Of a stretch of DNA of 64,000 nucleotides, positions 45,820 to 54,547 are shown piece after piece. The DNA is taken from the NCBI RefSeq assembly GCF_000734895.2, contig NZ_CP011382.1, forward strand, positions 2,024,700 through 2,088,699, in the 5' to 3' direction. The position numbers were made by a program, and so were the translations under genes. Origin of the DNA: Calothrix sp. 336/3. GTDB lineage: Bacteria > Cyanobacteriota > Cyanobacteriia > Cyanobacteriales > Nostocaceae. The notes beneath the pieces are model-generated. The model did no database searches. It was not told where the DNA came from and worked only from the letters and a program-made list of their open reading frames with translations. Within the stretch, counting starts at the first letter, position 1; each line of letters opens with the position of its first letter.

Positions 45820-46347
45820 ATGCAAGACTGTTTGTTACCCATAATAGGCATCAGTCCGTTGATAATCGCAGGGGCGATCGCTTTTGTGTGCAGCCAATCC
45901 TTGTTATCTGTGTTGGTGGTGCTGGTAGGGGCGATCGCGGGGGCAATCCTGGTTGTACCGTCTGGAATCTTTTGGTTACAGATGTTGCACCGTAACTGGA
46001 TCGAATCACAAGCCGCAGGATTTATCTTTGTCCCCATCATTCTGCCAGTTTATGGCTATCTCGGTGCGGTTGCCGGAGCGAGTCTGGTCGCGATCCTGTA
46101 CGGTTACCACGAGAACGATTTGCCAATATTTGTGTTTCAGGCGATCGCAAGTTGTTTCACTGTTGTGCTCAGTGGATTCATTCCGGCTGCGATCTCTGCC
46201 ATTTCATCTTTTGTGCCATCAGTCCCTGAAGTGAACAAGGAAGTAAAAGGATTTGCTATTTTACTTATTTTTTCGATATGTGTTGGGCTAGCAAGTTCCT
46301 GGCTAGCAAGTCAGTTGGCGTATCTTTTTGTAATCCAGTTCGTTTAA
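45820..46347 (+). CDS. polytopic membrane protein, 175 aa
   Basis: About four to five hydrophobic segments (IIGISPLIIAGAIAFVCS, LLSVLVVLVGAIAGAILV, IFVPIILPVYGYLGAVAG, FTVVLSGFIPAAISAISS, ILLIFSICVGLASSWLA). It starts 3 bases after the WGR-DUF1963 gene, so they form an operon. Function unknown. Confidence 0.65.
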   Translation: MQDCLLPIIGISPLIIAGAIAFVCSQSLLSVLVVLVGAIAGAILVVPSGIFWLQMLHRNWIESQAAGFIFVPIILPVYGYLGAVAGASLVAILYGYHENDLPIFVFQAIASCFTVVLSGFIPAAISAISSFVPSVPEVNKEVKGFAILLIFSICVGLASSWLASQLAYLFVIQFV

Positions 46348-46702
46348 GAACTGGCTAGTCTCAAAAGACAGTGGTTTCAATTATGCTGATACAGCTAACA
46401 AGTCGTTGGAGCGGCGATTTAAAGAGTATTCGCTTCGTTTGAGTCGTATTTGTCGGCGCTCAACTTGGTCGCTAAGAATCAAGAAAACCGAGCGCACATC
46501 AATTTCTCTACACTAAAATTGCAGCACAGCCTAAAATCTCCGGCTTCTCGTCACCAAAAAATACCAAAATATAGCCTTACTAAATCAAGCAGCGATTCTC
46601 GATCGCCATTACAACCCTTAAGTAGCACTCACCCGGTTAAATTGCTTCTGTTTTACAATCGAGATAGAAACTGGCGTAAATTAAAAGCGAAATATTGCCT
46701 TT
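46348..46702. other. 0.36-kb gap with no convincing gene
   Basis: A 90-codon plus-strand frame exists but lacks a ribosome site and has no protein-like pattern. I see no hairpin or repeat worth naming. Confidence 0.4.
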
Positions 46703-46975
46703 ATGTCCAAACCCAAACTTAGCGACGAAGAAATAACCCAACGTGGTAGAGAACTCTACGAAAACAGCATTCGTCAAAGAGTCGAAACACCAGAAAATAT
46801 CGGCAAGATTATTTCTATTAACGTAGAAACCGGCGAATATGAACTAGGCGATGATTTACTTGTAACGAGCCTCAAAATACGAAATAAGCAAGAAGACGCA
46901 GCGCTTTGGTCGGAAAGAATTGGATTTAATGCTGTTTATGCGGTCGGTGGCACGTTATTCAGGATAGCAGAGTGA
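46703..46975 (+). CDS. small protein paired with the retropepsin-like gene, 90 aa
   Basis: LSDEEITQRGRELYENSIRQRVETPENIGKIISI then VETGEYELGDDLL: a helical head and short beta tail, as seen in many cyanobacterial two-gene modules with an antitoxin-like first gene. It overlaps the next gene by 4 bases (GTGA/ATGA-type overlap). Confidence 0.7.
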   Translation: MSKPKLSDEEITQRGRELYENSIRQRVETPENIGKIISINVETGEYELGDDLLVTSLKIRNKQEDAALWSERIGFNAVYAVGGTLFRIAE

Positions 46976-47340
46976 TAAATGGAAGTGTTGTTGGACTTCA
47001 AGCTCAAATCGGTGTAATTTTTTGCCTCCCAGGAAGTCCAAGTTTAGAAATTAAGTGTGTCATTGATACGGGATTTGAAGGTTTTTTAACCTTACCTGCG
47101 GCTGCGGTGACAACACTTGGTTTGAGCTATGTTACCAGAATCAACGCCAATCTTGCTGATAATTCCAACGTTGCGACTGATGTATATTTAGCAACTATTT
47201 TATGGAATAATACGGAACGTGATGTACCAGTTTTAGCCATGGGTCGCCGTCCATTAGTTGGAACAGCACTACTTAAAGACTATCATCTTGGTGTTGATTT
47301 TCGTGATGGTGGCATTGTTAGCATCGAAGACATTTCTTAA
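46972..47340 (+). CDS. clan AA retropepsin-like aspartic protease
   Basis: 122 residues with VIDTGFEGFLTLP (active site D32-T33-G34), a second hydrophobic strand set and the terminal VGTALLKDYHLGVDF flap. Single-domain retropepsins act as dimers. GTG start at 46972 overlaps the upstream gene. Substrate unknown; the pairing recalls toxin-antitoxin organisation but no toxicity is known to me. Confidence 0.75.
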   Translation: MINGSVVGLQAQIGVIFCLPGSPSLEIKCVIDTGFEGFLTLPAAAVTTLGLSYVTRINANLADNSNVATDVYLATILWNNTERDVPVLAMGRRPLVGTALLKDYHLGVDFRDGGIVSIEDIS

Positions 47341-47367
47341 AAGTGATTTATTAAAGTTGTGGTGTTT

Positions 47368-48939
47368 TTATTTCTCACCCCAAAATGAAGTGATAATAGG
47401 GGCAAATTCCGATGTATCGGTACTCGAAGCAGGCTGACAAATATACTTAGCACGATTTTCGATCGCCAATATTCTATCTGTATCCCGCACGTACAAAGGA
47501 ACCATCATTTCCCGTTGTTCCAGCAATTCCTGCAACCCGATTTCCATTTCTCTTTGCTGATAAAACAAAGCACGCGCTGCTTTCTCAACAATCTGCGCTA
47601 ACTCCGCACCAGTACAATTAACCGTTTGGTTGAGAATTATCCGCCATTCCTTTGGTGTCATCACATCGCCATTTTTATAACGCTCATCAAATCGAGCCAA
47701 ATGCAACATCAAAATTTGCTTGCGCTCGATCGCTTGGGGAAATCCTACGTAAAAAATCTCGTCGAATCTTCCTACCCTGGTTAATTCCGGTGGTAAGGAA
47801 TCGAGTCGATTCAAGGTTGCAACGACAAATACCATGCTGGTTTTATCCTGCAACCAAGTCAACAACGTCCCTAAAATTTGTCGGGAACCAATATCCTCCC
47901 CCGACTCGTTGGATGCAGCAAAAAGTTTATCCAACTCATCAAAATACAGCACTACAGGAGCGCAAGCTTCTACCCTTTCCAACAACTGTTTGAGATAAAT
48001 TGCACCTCCAGCGACAACTGCTGCGGTATCAACGCGAATGAGAGGGAAAGTTAATATGCTGGCGATCGCACTCGCTGCGAGGGTTTTTCCCGTTCCCGGT
48101 GGTCCCACGAGCAAACAACCTTTGGGAAGGGGAATATTAGCAGTTCGTGCTTGGGGTAAAAAGTCGTATTTGACATTTTCGATATACTGTTTGAGTAAAT
48201 CTAAACCACCAAAATCCGGAGCATTAGGTAAGCCAACAAAATTAAGATTGAAAGAACGAAAATGATTGATTTTATATTCAAGTAACTGTTTAGCGAGAAT
48301 ATTAATTGTAGGCTTATCCAAGGAATTTAACGATAGCTTTAACCCTAAACGAATTTCTTCTTGGGTCAAACCACTACTTGCATTAACTAATATCGAATTA
48401 TCGGAATTATCAAAATCTGAATATAGAATTAAAACATCATCAACAATATCAGAAATCTCACCACGACTGGGTAGTGGCATAGATATAGATGGAATTAAAC
48501 GGCTTAAATTATCTGGTAGCTGGACATCATCATTTGAAATAATAATCAGGTGCTTACCAGTATGATTATTTTCTAATTCAAAATAGATATTGACAAGATG
48601 AGAACTTATCTTGCTAATATCTGCGCTATTTGCGGATAGTAAATTCTCAAATAAAAAAACTCCAGGCTCCTGGGAATCAAGTAAGTAATCCAAGCTAGTA
48701 AATAGGGTTTGATATTGAGTATGTAGATTAACATAATCTATTTTATGATTCGACCTAAATAGAATTAGCTTTAAGCATCCCCATCCCGTAGTCCATAAAT
48801 ATAAGGGAATATTTTTACGAGCAGTACATTCAACATAGATTTTTCTCAACAAATTTATTCGTTCTTGGATTTGAGTGTTTATACAGATAATTGGCACACC
48901 AGAATCCATTAACAAGTTTAAATCTGATAGCGTTTTCAT
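47368..48939 (-). CDS. Ycf46-like AAA+ ATPase
   Basis: 523 residues. The N-terminal ~230 residues follow the Ycf46 pattern (LLMDSGVPIICINTQIQERI ... NIPLYLWTTGWG), and the C-terminal AAA module has Walker A GPPGTGKT (279-286), Walker B YFDELDKL (332-339), sensor VVATLNR and arginine finger RVGRFDE. Ycf46 proteins are of uncertain function. Here it is the last gene of the conjugation operon, 9 bases after the 466-aa gene, so a role in assembling or remodelling transfer proteins is possible. Confidence 0.75.
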   Translation of the reverse strand: MKTLSDLNLLMDSGVPIICINTQIQERINLLRKIYVECTARKNIPLYLWTTGWGCLKLILFRSNHKIDYVNLHTQYQTLFTSLDYLLDSQEPGVFLFENLLSANSADISKISSHLVNIYFELENNHTGKHLIIISNDDVQLPDNLSRLIPSISMPLPSRGEISDIVDDVLILYSDFDNSDNSILVNASSGLTQEEIRLGLKLSLNSLDKPTINILAKQLLEYKINHFRSFNLNFVGLPNAPDFGGLDLLKQYIENVKYDFLPQARTANIPLPKGCLLVGPPGTGKTLAASAIASILTFPLIRVDTAAVVAGGAIYLKQLLERVEACAPVVLYFDELDKLFAASNESGEDIGSRQILGTLLTWLQDKTSMVFVVATLNRLDSLPPELTRVGRFDEIFYVGFPQAIERKQILMLHLARFDERYKNGDVMTPKEWRIILNQTVNCTGAELAQIVEKAARALFYQQREMEIGLQELLEQREMMVPLYVRDTDRILAIENRAKYICQPASSTDTSEFAPIITSFWGEK

Positions 48940-48947
48940 AGATTTAA

Positions 48948-50348
48948 TTACCTTTCTTGATGATTGGTTGATTTGAGAGAATTTACTGCTACTTTCTTTG
49001 TGTTTGCTTGTAATTTAGGTAGGATTTGCTCAAAATAAACTAAATCGCGATTGCTCATATTACTTTTGACACTCCCTCCTGTTTTTTCAAGTAAATTACC
49101 CCTTCCATCCTTTGCTTCTATCGTGATATTGCCACTTGGATTTGCCTGCCATTTATAGGAAAAAGCACCATCGATAGTGACTTCCTTCTGTTGTGCGATT
49201 GCATACTGTATTAGTGCATTACTAATCTTCTCAACACGAGCAAAATATTCAGCCTCTTGTCTTCCTACTGGAGCAAAAGAATTGGAAACTGTGTGGTTTT
49301 GTTGTAGCGATGTTTGTAATGTATTAAAATCCTTGATATGATGCTTTTCTAAATTACTTCTCTCAACTCTTAACCCTAAAGGAGTTGCTTGAAACTGCAT
49401 TATTTGCTTGTTAGTTGCCGATTCCTTAATTTCATACAGCGAACCACTACGAGAAATTTGGTAATTGTCGGTTTGGTATTGGGTTTCCCCTGGTTGTGTT
49501 TGCTGGTGGAATAAGTTCTTAATCGATGCAGCGAATTGATGTTGAGTTGAGTTATTTTGATATTCGTGGATTCCGATTTTTACCGCAGAAGTAAAGCTGG
49601 TTATCACAATCGAAGCTTTATTTTTTAAGTCTTGCCACCAAGATGTATTTTCGGGTTGCTGTAATCTCTGCTGGATTAATTCTTGATATAAATTTCGTTC
49701 TTGCTGTAGTGCTTGTATTTCTGATTTTAATTGAGTTAATTCTGCATTTAACAAGCCTTTTAAAGGGCTATCTTCTAAGGTTTCTAATGATTTAACAACT
49801 CTTGTTGTACCTGGAATTTGAGCTTTTGTACTGTCAGTTAAATTATTTTCTGAAGTTGAAAATTCTGGATAAATAGTTGGTTTGCGATAAGCCGAGCTTA
49901 ACGCCAAAGGCGTATCGCTATCAATTTTTGTAACTTTAAATGCTTCTTTATTCTCTCGTTTGATATCCCTAACAGATTCTTGATTTAATAGTTCATTAAC
50001 AACGACCCTCCCATCTCTATCTGACTGTAAAACTACTTTTCCATCCAATTCAACCCGCTTATTAATCACTCCCTCAACGACTTCTCCAACTGGTGTAGAG
50101 CGTAATTGTTGTAATTGATTAATCAGTTGAGGATTTAGTAATTGACCAGATAAACCAGATATTTCATCGCGAAATTGATTTTTATCGCGTCCATAAACTA
50201 ATTTATTATCATCAAATATTTTCAATCCTTGTTTGACATTATCTTGCTTTGCATCTAGTAGTGCTTGCAGCAACATTTCAATTACTTGCTCATAACGCTG
50301 TTGTATTGAATTAGCATCACTCCCATCCACTACAAATATATCTGGCAT
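48948..50348 (-). CDS. hypothetical conjugation-operon protein, 466 aa
   Basis: Unrecognised protein. Residues 1-130 are helical (SIQQRYEQVIEMLLQALLDA), a coiled coil covers ~205-240 (LKSEIQALQQERNLYQELIQQ), and the rest is mixed with beta strands. Residues ~144-156 are encoded by a palindromic repeat (49884-49918). The start shares one base with the preceding gene's stop. Position suggests a transfer-related role. Confidence 0.55.
   Translation of the reverse strand: MPDIFVVDGSDANSIQQRYEQVIEMLLQALLDAKQDNVKQGLKIFDDNKLVYGRDKNQFRDEISGLSGQLLNPQLINQLQQLRSTPVGEVVEGVINKRVELDGKVVLQSDRDGRVVVNELLNQESVRDIKRENKEAFKVTKIDSDTPLALSSAYRKPTIYPEFSTSENNLTDSTKAQIPGTTRVVKSLETLEDSPLKGLLNAELTQLKSEIQALQQERNLYQELIQQRLQQPENTSWWQDLKNKASIVITSFTSAVKIGIHEYQNNSTQHQFAASIKNLFHQQTQPGETQYQTDNYQISRSGSLYEIKESATNKQIMQFQATPLGLRVERSNLEKHHIKDFNTLQTSLQQNHTVSNSFAPVGRQEAEYFARVEKISNALIQYAIAQQKEVTIDGAFSYKWQANPSGNITIEAKDGRGNLLEKTGGSVKSNMSNRDLVYFEQILPKLQANTKKVAVNSLKSTNHQER
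49884..49918. repeat. palindromic repeat inserted in the 466-aa gene
   Basis: Ends GCGATA ... TATCGC are inverted, and CGCC/GGCG pair inside (GAGCTTAACGCCAAAGGCGT core). Related to the copy at 6006-6033. It is translated in frame on the minus strand. Confidence 0.65.
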
Positions 50349-50677
50349 TATAATAACTCCCCAAATGCTATCGCTAAAATTTGTAAGCGATTAATTACCA
50401 ACTCCGAACCAACATAGAATAAAGCTAATTCCCCATCTAAGAGCCAAGCGATAAATTCACTTTCTTGTTCGGGACTGCGTGTAGATTCGTAGGAGAAACA
50501 ACCATTGACTCTACCTGCAAGTAATCCATATTGGTCGAATACTTCAACAATCTGTGGGGAATAACCTATATTAAAAGGTTCTCGATCGATGGCTCGATCG
50601 ATTTTTTCTATCCACTCCGGATATTGCGACAATAATGATGAAGCTTTTACACTTAAATTCAATTTAATAGTTTCCAT
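50348..50677 (-). CDS. hypothetical protein, 109 aa
   Basis: Soluble alpha/beta protein (LSVKASSLLSQYPEWIEKIDRAI ... IVEVFDQYGLLAGRV ... LFYVGSELVI). Sits 9 bases after the coupling-protein 3' fragment in the transfer operon. No known domain. Confidence 0.5.
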   Translation of the reverse strand: METIKLNLSVKASSLLSQYPEWIEKIDRAIDREPFNIGYSPQIVEVFDQYGLLAGRVNGCFSYESTRSPEQESEFIAWLLDGELALFYVGSELVINRLQILAIAFGELL

Positions 50678-50686
50678 GATTACGCT

Positions 50687-51602
50687 CTAAAATACACTTC
50701 TTAAATCTTCTGGTGATAATATATTTTCCTTATCATCTGGCATTGGAAATAAATACTCGGCTAATTCTCTTCTTTCTAAAAATTGTTGAGAACGCTCCTT
50801 ATCGCTAATTTGAATTCCATTGCTTTCAATCAATTTCTCTCGAATAAAATCCCATTTACTTTCCGACCAATTCATCTGGTTAATATCAGATTTTGGAACT
50901 TTCATCGCTTGCAACAAAGGAACATAAGCTTCCGTCCCACGGGTATAAGCTGGATTGATAACCACCGCTCTCCCCGTTCCCATTTTGGCGAATTGTGCAG
51001 GTTCCAATAAATGCCGCTTTTGATGGTGTTCGTTACTACTGCGCGAACCTCCTCCTTTTCCCGTACTTCGCGATTTGGAATTGAATTTAATCTCCATTTC
51101 TCCTAAGTAATCGCTGAAAAGCTTTGCTGATTCCGTATCTTGAGGATTAAAGATAAACTTAGTCGCAGTCCCACCCAAGATTGCTCGTGCTACTTCTTTT
51201 CCGTATACTTTCTCCAACTGGGCAATATTTTGATACCCTAAAATCCCAACGAATCCATCTTCGCGTCCTTCATTCAACCAATTCACAAGTGCTGGTAAAT
51301 AGAACGTCGGTAATTCGTCCAACGCAACTATCAACGGTTCTTTTCGCGGTACAGTACGGGTGATATTGCGGGTGACGATCGCGTGTAGAATCGCTGCGAG
51401 CAAAGGACTAACTATGTCGCGATTATTCCGATCCAACCCAAAAATTATTAGCTGTTTCCCGTCTAAATCGAGTGGTAGCGTAGTTTTCCCGCAAAATGCA
51501 CCAACAAAATCCCGTTTGAGGAAACGTTGAAACATCCGCTGTGCTGTACCAATAATGGATGCAGCAGTCTTCTCCGAGTCCTTGACGCTGATTAGCTGCG
51601 AT
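50687..51602 (-). pseudogene. coupling protein (VirD4/TraD-like), 3' part, separated by an IS
   Basis: Carries the C-terminal motor half: QLIIFGLDRNNRDIVSPLLAAIL, then EPLIVALDELPTFYLPALVNWL (Walker B, DELP), and GYQNIAQLEKVYG, matching the TraM-recognition/TraD-like segment. The native frame resumes at the IS edge (51602) with SQLISVKDSEK. A longer frame continuing to 51787 uses 62 codons of the IS and is not native. On its own it lacks the P-loop. Confidence 0.85.
51594..51602. repeat. left target-site duplication of the IS4-family element
   Basis: AGCTGCGAT, identical to 53043-53051. Removing the element and one copy restores the coupling-protein frame exactly. Confidence 0.9.
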
Positions 51603-53042
51603 GATTCGTGACAAGTTAAGGTTTTTGAGGTTTTGTCAAGAGCAGTATAGAGGGACTCAAAAAGCTGAGAAACTAGTAATAGTGCATCTTTTGGTTCAAA
51701 ATCATGCCAACCAAAAAACCGAGAAACCCTGACCATGTTCGTCGTCGAAACACCCCACTTGCGGATAATGAAGCAATAAGCGAACACTTAAAAAATTTGC
51801 TGAGTCCAGCAATATACGCTCAAAGTGCCTATTATCGAAGCCTTGGATTACGCGACCGTATACTTAATCTGTCATTAATGGTTGCAGCGATGTTAACTGT
51901 GATTTGGCGGCAAGTAGCATCAGTACATGAACTAACTCGAATGTTGGAGCAGGAGGAATTGTTATGGGGTAAAGCTGTTAAAGTATCACAGCAGGGGTTG
52001 TCACAGAGGTTTCTCAGTTTTCCAGCAGAACTATTTGAACGAGTGTTTCACGATTTGTTACCATTGTTGAAATCGCGTTGGCTTCTTCGCGAAAAACGAA
52101 CCCTACCAGCAGCAGTCAAATATGCCAAGAAGCATTTTGTGAATATATGGATTGCGGACGGGTCAACACTCGAAGCTTTATTTCGTAAATTAGATAGTTT
52201 AAAAGATGTTCCACAAGGTAAGTTAGCCGGCAAAATATGTACAGTGATTGATTTGTTAACACGATTACCCGTACAAGTTTGGTTTCATACTAATCCCTTA
52301 GCACATGATACTAATTTTCTCGATGATTTAATTAATATTGCTAGTGCTAAAACCTTGCTAGTTCTCGACCGTGGCTTTTATGATTTTGGTTTTTTCTTGC
52401 GCTTGATTGCCAAACAGGTTGATTTTATTACTCGCATCAAATCAAATGCAGTATTTGATGTTGAGCGAATTTTCAGCTACGACTACACACTTCGAGACCG
52501 GATAATTTCCTTCAACACAGAGGATAAACACCAAAAAATATTACGTTTACGTCTCATTGAAGTCAAGCAAGGCAAGACTTGGTATGCCTATGTTACTTCA
52601 GTTTTAGATCCTCAAATTCTTCCACCTTATGTCGTTGCCGATCTTTATGCGAAACGATGGAGAATCGAAGAGGCATTTAATACTGCCAAACGCTTGCTGG
52701 GGTTAAGTTATCTCTGGACAGGTTCTGTCAATGGTGTCAAGCTTCAAGTTTGGGCAACTTGGTTATTTTATGCAGTTTTAATCGACCTTGCAGATGCTGT
52801 TGCTGATGAAATAGCCCTCCCGTTTGAACGCATTTCTTTAGAGATGATTTTTCGTGGGCTTTACCATTTTAATCATGCTTATAACAAGGGTCGAGCAACC
52901 GATCCAGTTTTATTTTTTGCTGCTCCAGAGAACAAAAACCTTGATGTTGTTAAGACAATACGAAAAGAGCCTCAAACCCTTGACTTATCGCCTTTTCCTT
53001 TACCCTTGACAATTCCTGCTTTTCCTTAACTTGTTACTAATC
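51603..53042 (+). mobile_element. IS4-family insertion sequence, 1440 bp
   Basis: Bounded by 19-bp imperfect inverted repeats (17 of 19 match): left GATTCGTGACAAGTTAAGG, right (inverted) GATTAGTAACAAGTTAAGG. Flanked by the exact 9-bp direct repeat AGCTGCGAT. It contains one transposase gene, opposite in direction to the coupling-protein gene it interrupts. The nearly perfect ends and exact duplication indicate a recent insertion. Confidence 0.9.
51704..53029 (+). CDS. IS4-family transposase
   Basis: 441 residues, complete. DDE residues: D152 in WIADGST, D222 in LVLDRGFYD and E322 in the signature YAKRWRIEEAFNTAK, which fits Y-(2)-R-(3)-E-(6)-K exactly (Y315, R318, E322, K329). It moves the element by cut-and-paste. 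The gene spans nearly all of the IS, leaving 13 bases before the right end. Confidence 0.9.
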   Translation: MPTKKPRNPDHVRRRNTPLADNEAISEHLKNLLSPAIYAQSAYYRSLGLRDRILNLSLMVAAMLTVIWRQVASVHELTRMLEQEELLWGKAVKVSQQGLSQRFLSFPAELFERVFHDLLPLLKSRWLLREKRTLPAAVKYAKKHFVNIWIADGSTLEALFRKLDSLKDVPQGKLAGKICTVIDLLTRLPVQVWFHTNPLAHDTNFLDDLINIASAKTLLVLDRGFYDFGFFLRLIAKQVDFITRIKSNAVFDVERIFSYDYTLRDRIISFNTEDKHQKILRLRLIEVKQGKTWYAYVTSVLDPQILPPYVVADLYAKRWRIEEAFNTAKRLLGLSYLWTGSVNGVKLQVWATWLFYAVLIDLADAVADEIALPFERISLEMIFRGLYHFNHAYNKGRATDPVLFFAAPENKNLDVVKTIRKEPQTLDLSPFPLPLTIPAFP

Positions 53043-53051
53043 AGCTGCGAT
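53043..53051. repeat. right target-site duplication of the IS4-family element
   Basis: AGCTGCGAT, identical to 51594-51602. Confidence 0.9.
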
Positions 53052-53950
53052 AATGGTCTCGATGTCCACACTTTCAACTTTTCTTTTGATGCTAATTCCA
53101 GTCGTGCTGGTAAGTTGGGCAATGATAAAATCGCCTGTGCCATCATCAAATCGCAGTATTTATCCTCCCCAGTTAGAGTTGCGATCGCTTTGGTTACGAG
53201 CAAAATTCCCTCAACCAGCGAATCCCCAGCTTCCTCGAAAAACTTATCGCTGCTGGAATTTCCACCTCGATCGAAATTGCGCGAGATGACTTGAGTAATT
53301 TGTCCTGCTGCGATCGCATCTTCTTCATCTCGTAACAAATCCAGAGGATTGCAGGTTTCGCTTTCTGGGAATCCCGGTGCAAAGATTTTGACTGTATATC
53401 CTCGTTTCATCGCATAAGCAACAGCACGTTTGGTTTGTGCTGGGAATTTGAAATCGTAGAGCAACATGGGGAATCCCTGGTCAAAAGTGCTACGAATTAA
53501 TGGATCGATTACGGAGAATGTCTTACCCGAACCAGCTGCTCCAATTACCGCAATCCCCCTTTGTGCATCGGGAATGTATAGAGTGGGGTTGGCAGAGAAG
53601 AAGGAAGGGAAGTGATTTGGTTGGGTTTTGACAAAACCCGATCGATACCATTGATTTTCGAGATTGGTTTGTACATCATGAGGGGTTCCAATATACAAAG
53701 CGACGGAGTTACGGGTTGGTTTTGCCATTTGCGTTTTAGCCTTATGTGTTGCTTTTGATTTTTCCTTACTTCCCCCCCAGTAACTAGTAGCAACTTTGCT
53801 TTTATTGTTTGTTGCAGAGAATAGTTTTGAAAGTGCAATCGCTACCAAACAAGCCAATAACATCAAACCGGATTGGGACTTCATCAAATTGGGTAGTCTC
53901 TCGATTTGTAAGATGGAATTTGCTGGCTGATTTTGAGAGTAATTCGACAT
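53043..53950 (-). pseudogene. coupling protein (VirD4/TraD-like), 5' part, cut by an IS
   Basis: About 303 native residues: an N-terminal membrane helix (~28-44, GLMLLACLVAIALSKLF), then Walker A GAAGSGKT at 137-144 and LLYDFKFPAQTKR. Native sequence ends at PLSQL; the following 13 residues are read from the IS before a stop at 53000. Joined to the 3' part it would be ~604 residues, the usual size of such couplers, which bring the relaxase-DNA complex to the secretion channel. Disrupted, so transfer should be impaired. Confidence 0.85.
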
Positions 53951-53967
53951 AAATTAATCCTTATAAA

Positions 53968-54528
53968 TTAATCCTTGCTTTCCAAGCTTTTACCAACTTC
54001 TGTTAGAGATTTATCTAAACGTATATATTTACCCTTGTGGTAGCAATATCGAGTTCGAGAAACAAGATTACCTTGCGCTGTAGATTGGGTAATTATCAGA
54101 CAAGGAAATCCAGAATTATCCAGATTAATTACTTGAATTAAATTTTCTTTCGGTGGTAAATAGGGATTGGCGATAAATTCTAAGAGTATATTTCCCGATT
54201 CGTTATAAACAGAGTACAAACATCCAGCGTTTCCGCAAAGTTTAGGAGAGCGATAATCGAAAATATATAGATTACCACTACCACGAGAGGGAATTCTTAA
54301 GATTTTAATAAATGAAGCATCAAGATGACGAATAGATTTTTGATATAAAACTGTTTTTAATAAAGGCTGTGGTGCAAAACTTTCTGAATCTTGCCAACCT
54401 TTTGACTTGCTATTTGGAGATAGATAGGCGATCAAAAATGAAACCGAAAAAGCGACTACTGAAATAAAGAATATTAAACGATAGTTTTCAAACTTAATAC
54501 TTGGGAACTTACCGATATTTCTCAGCAT
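53968..54528 (-). CDS. membrane-anchored protein of the transfer operon, 186 aa
   Basis: One N-terminal membrane helix (~18-38, LIFFISVVAFSVSFLIAYL) and a periplasmic-looking beta-rich domain (GNLYIFDYRSPKLCG, with two Cys in LCGNAGC). Located between the large exported protein and the coupler, with short gaps. No named family; probably part of the channel or its anchoring. Confidence 0.6.
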   Translation of the reverse strand: MLRNIGKFPSIKFENYRLIFFISVVAFSVSFLIAYLSPNSKSKGWQDSESFAPQPLLKTVLYQKSIRHLDASFIKILRIPSRGSGNLYIFDYRSPKLCGNAGCLYSVYNESGNILLEFIANPYLPPKENLIQVINLDNSGFPCLIITQSTAQGNLVSRTRYCYHKGKYIRLDKSLTEVGKSLESKD

Positions 54529-54547
54529 GGTAAATACATAGATAGAA

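Noticed and set aside
46450..46722. 90-codon plus-strand frame
   Set aside because: No ribosome site, Ser/Lys-rich composition without protein-like pattern, and it runs into the next real gene's start.
51603..51787. Start of the coupling-protein 3' fragment at 51787
   Set aside because: Those 62 codons are inside the IS and are unrelated to coupling proteins; the native frame resumes at 51602.
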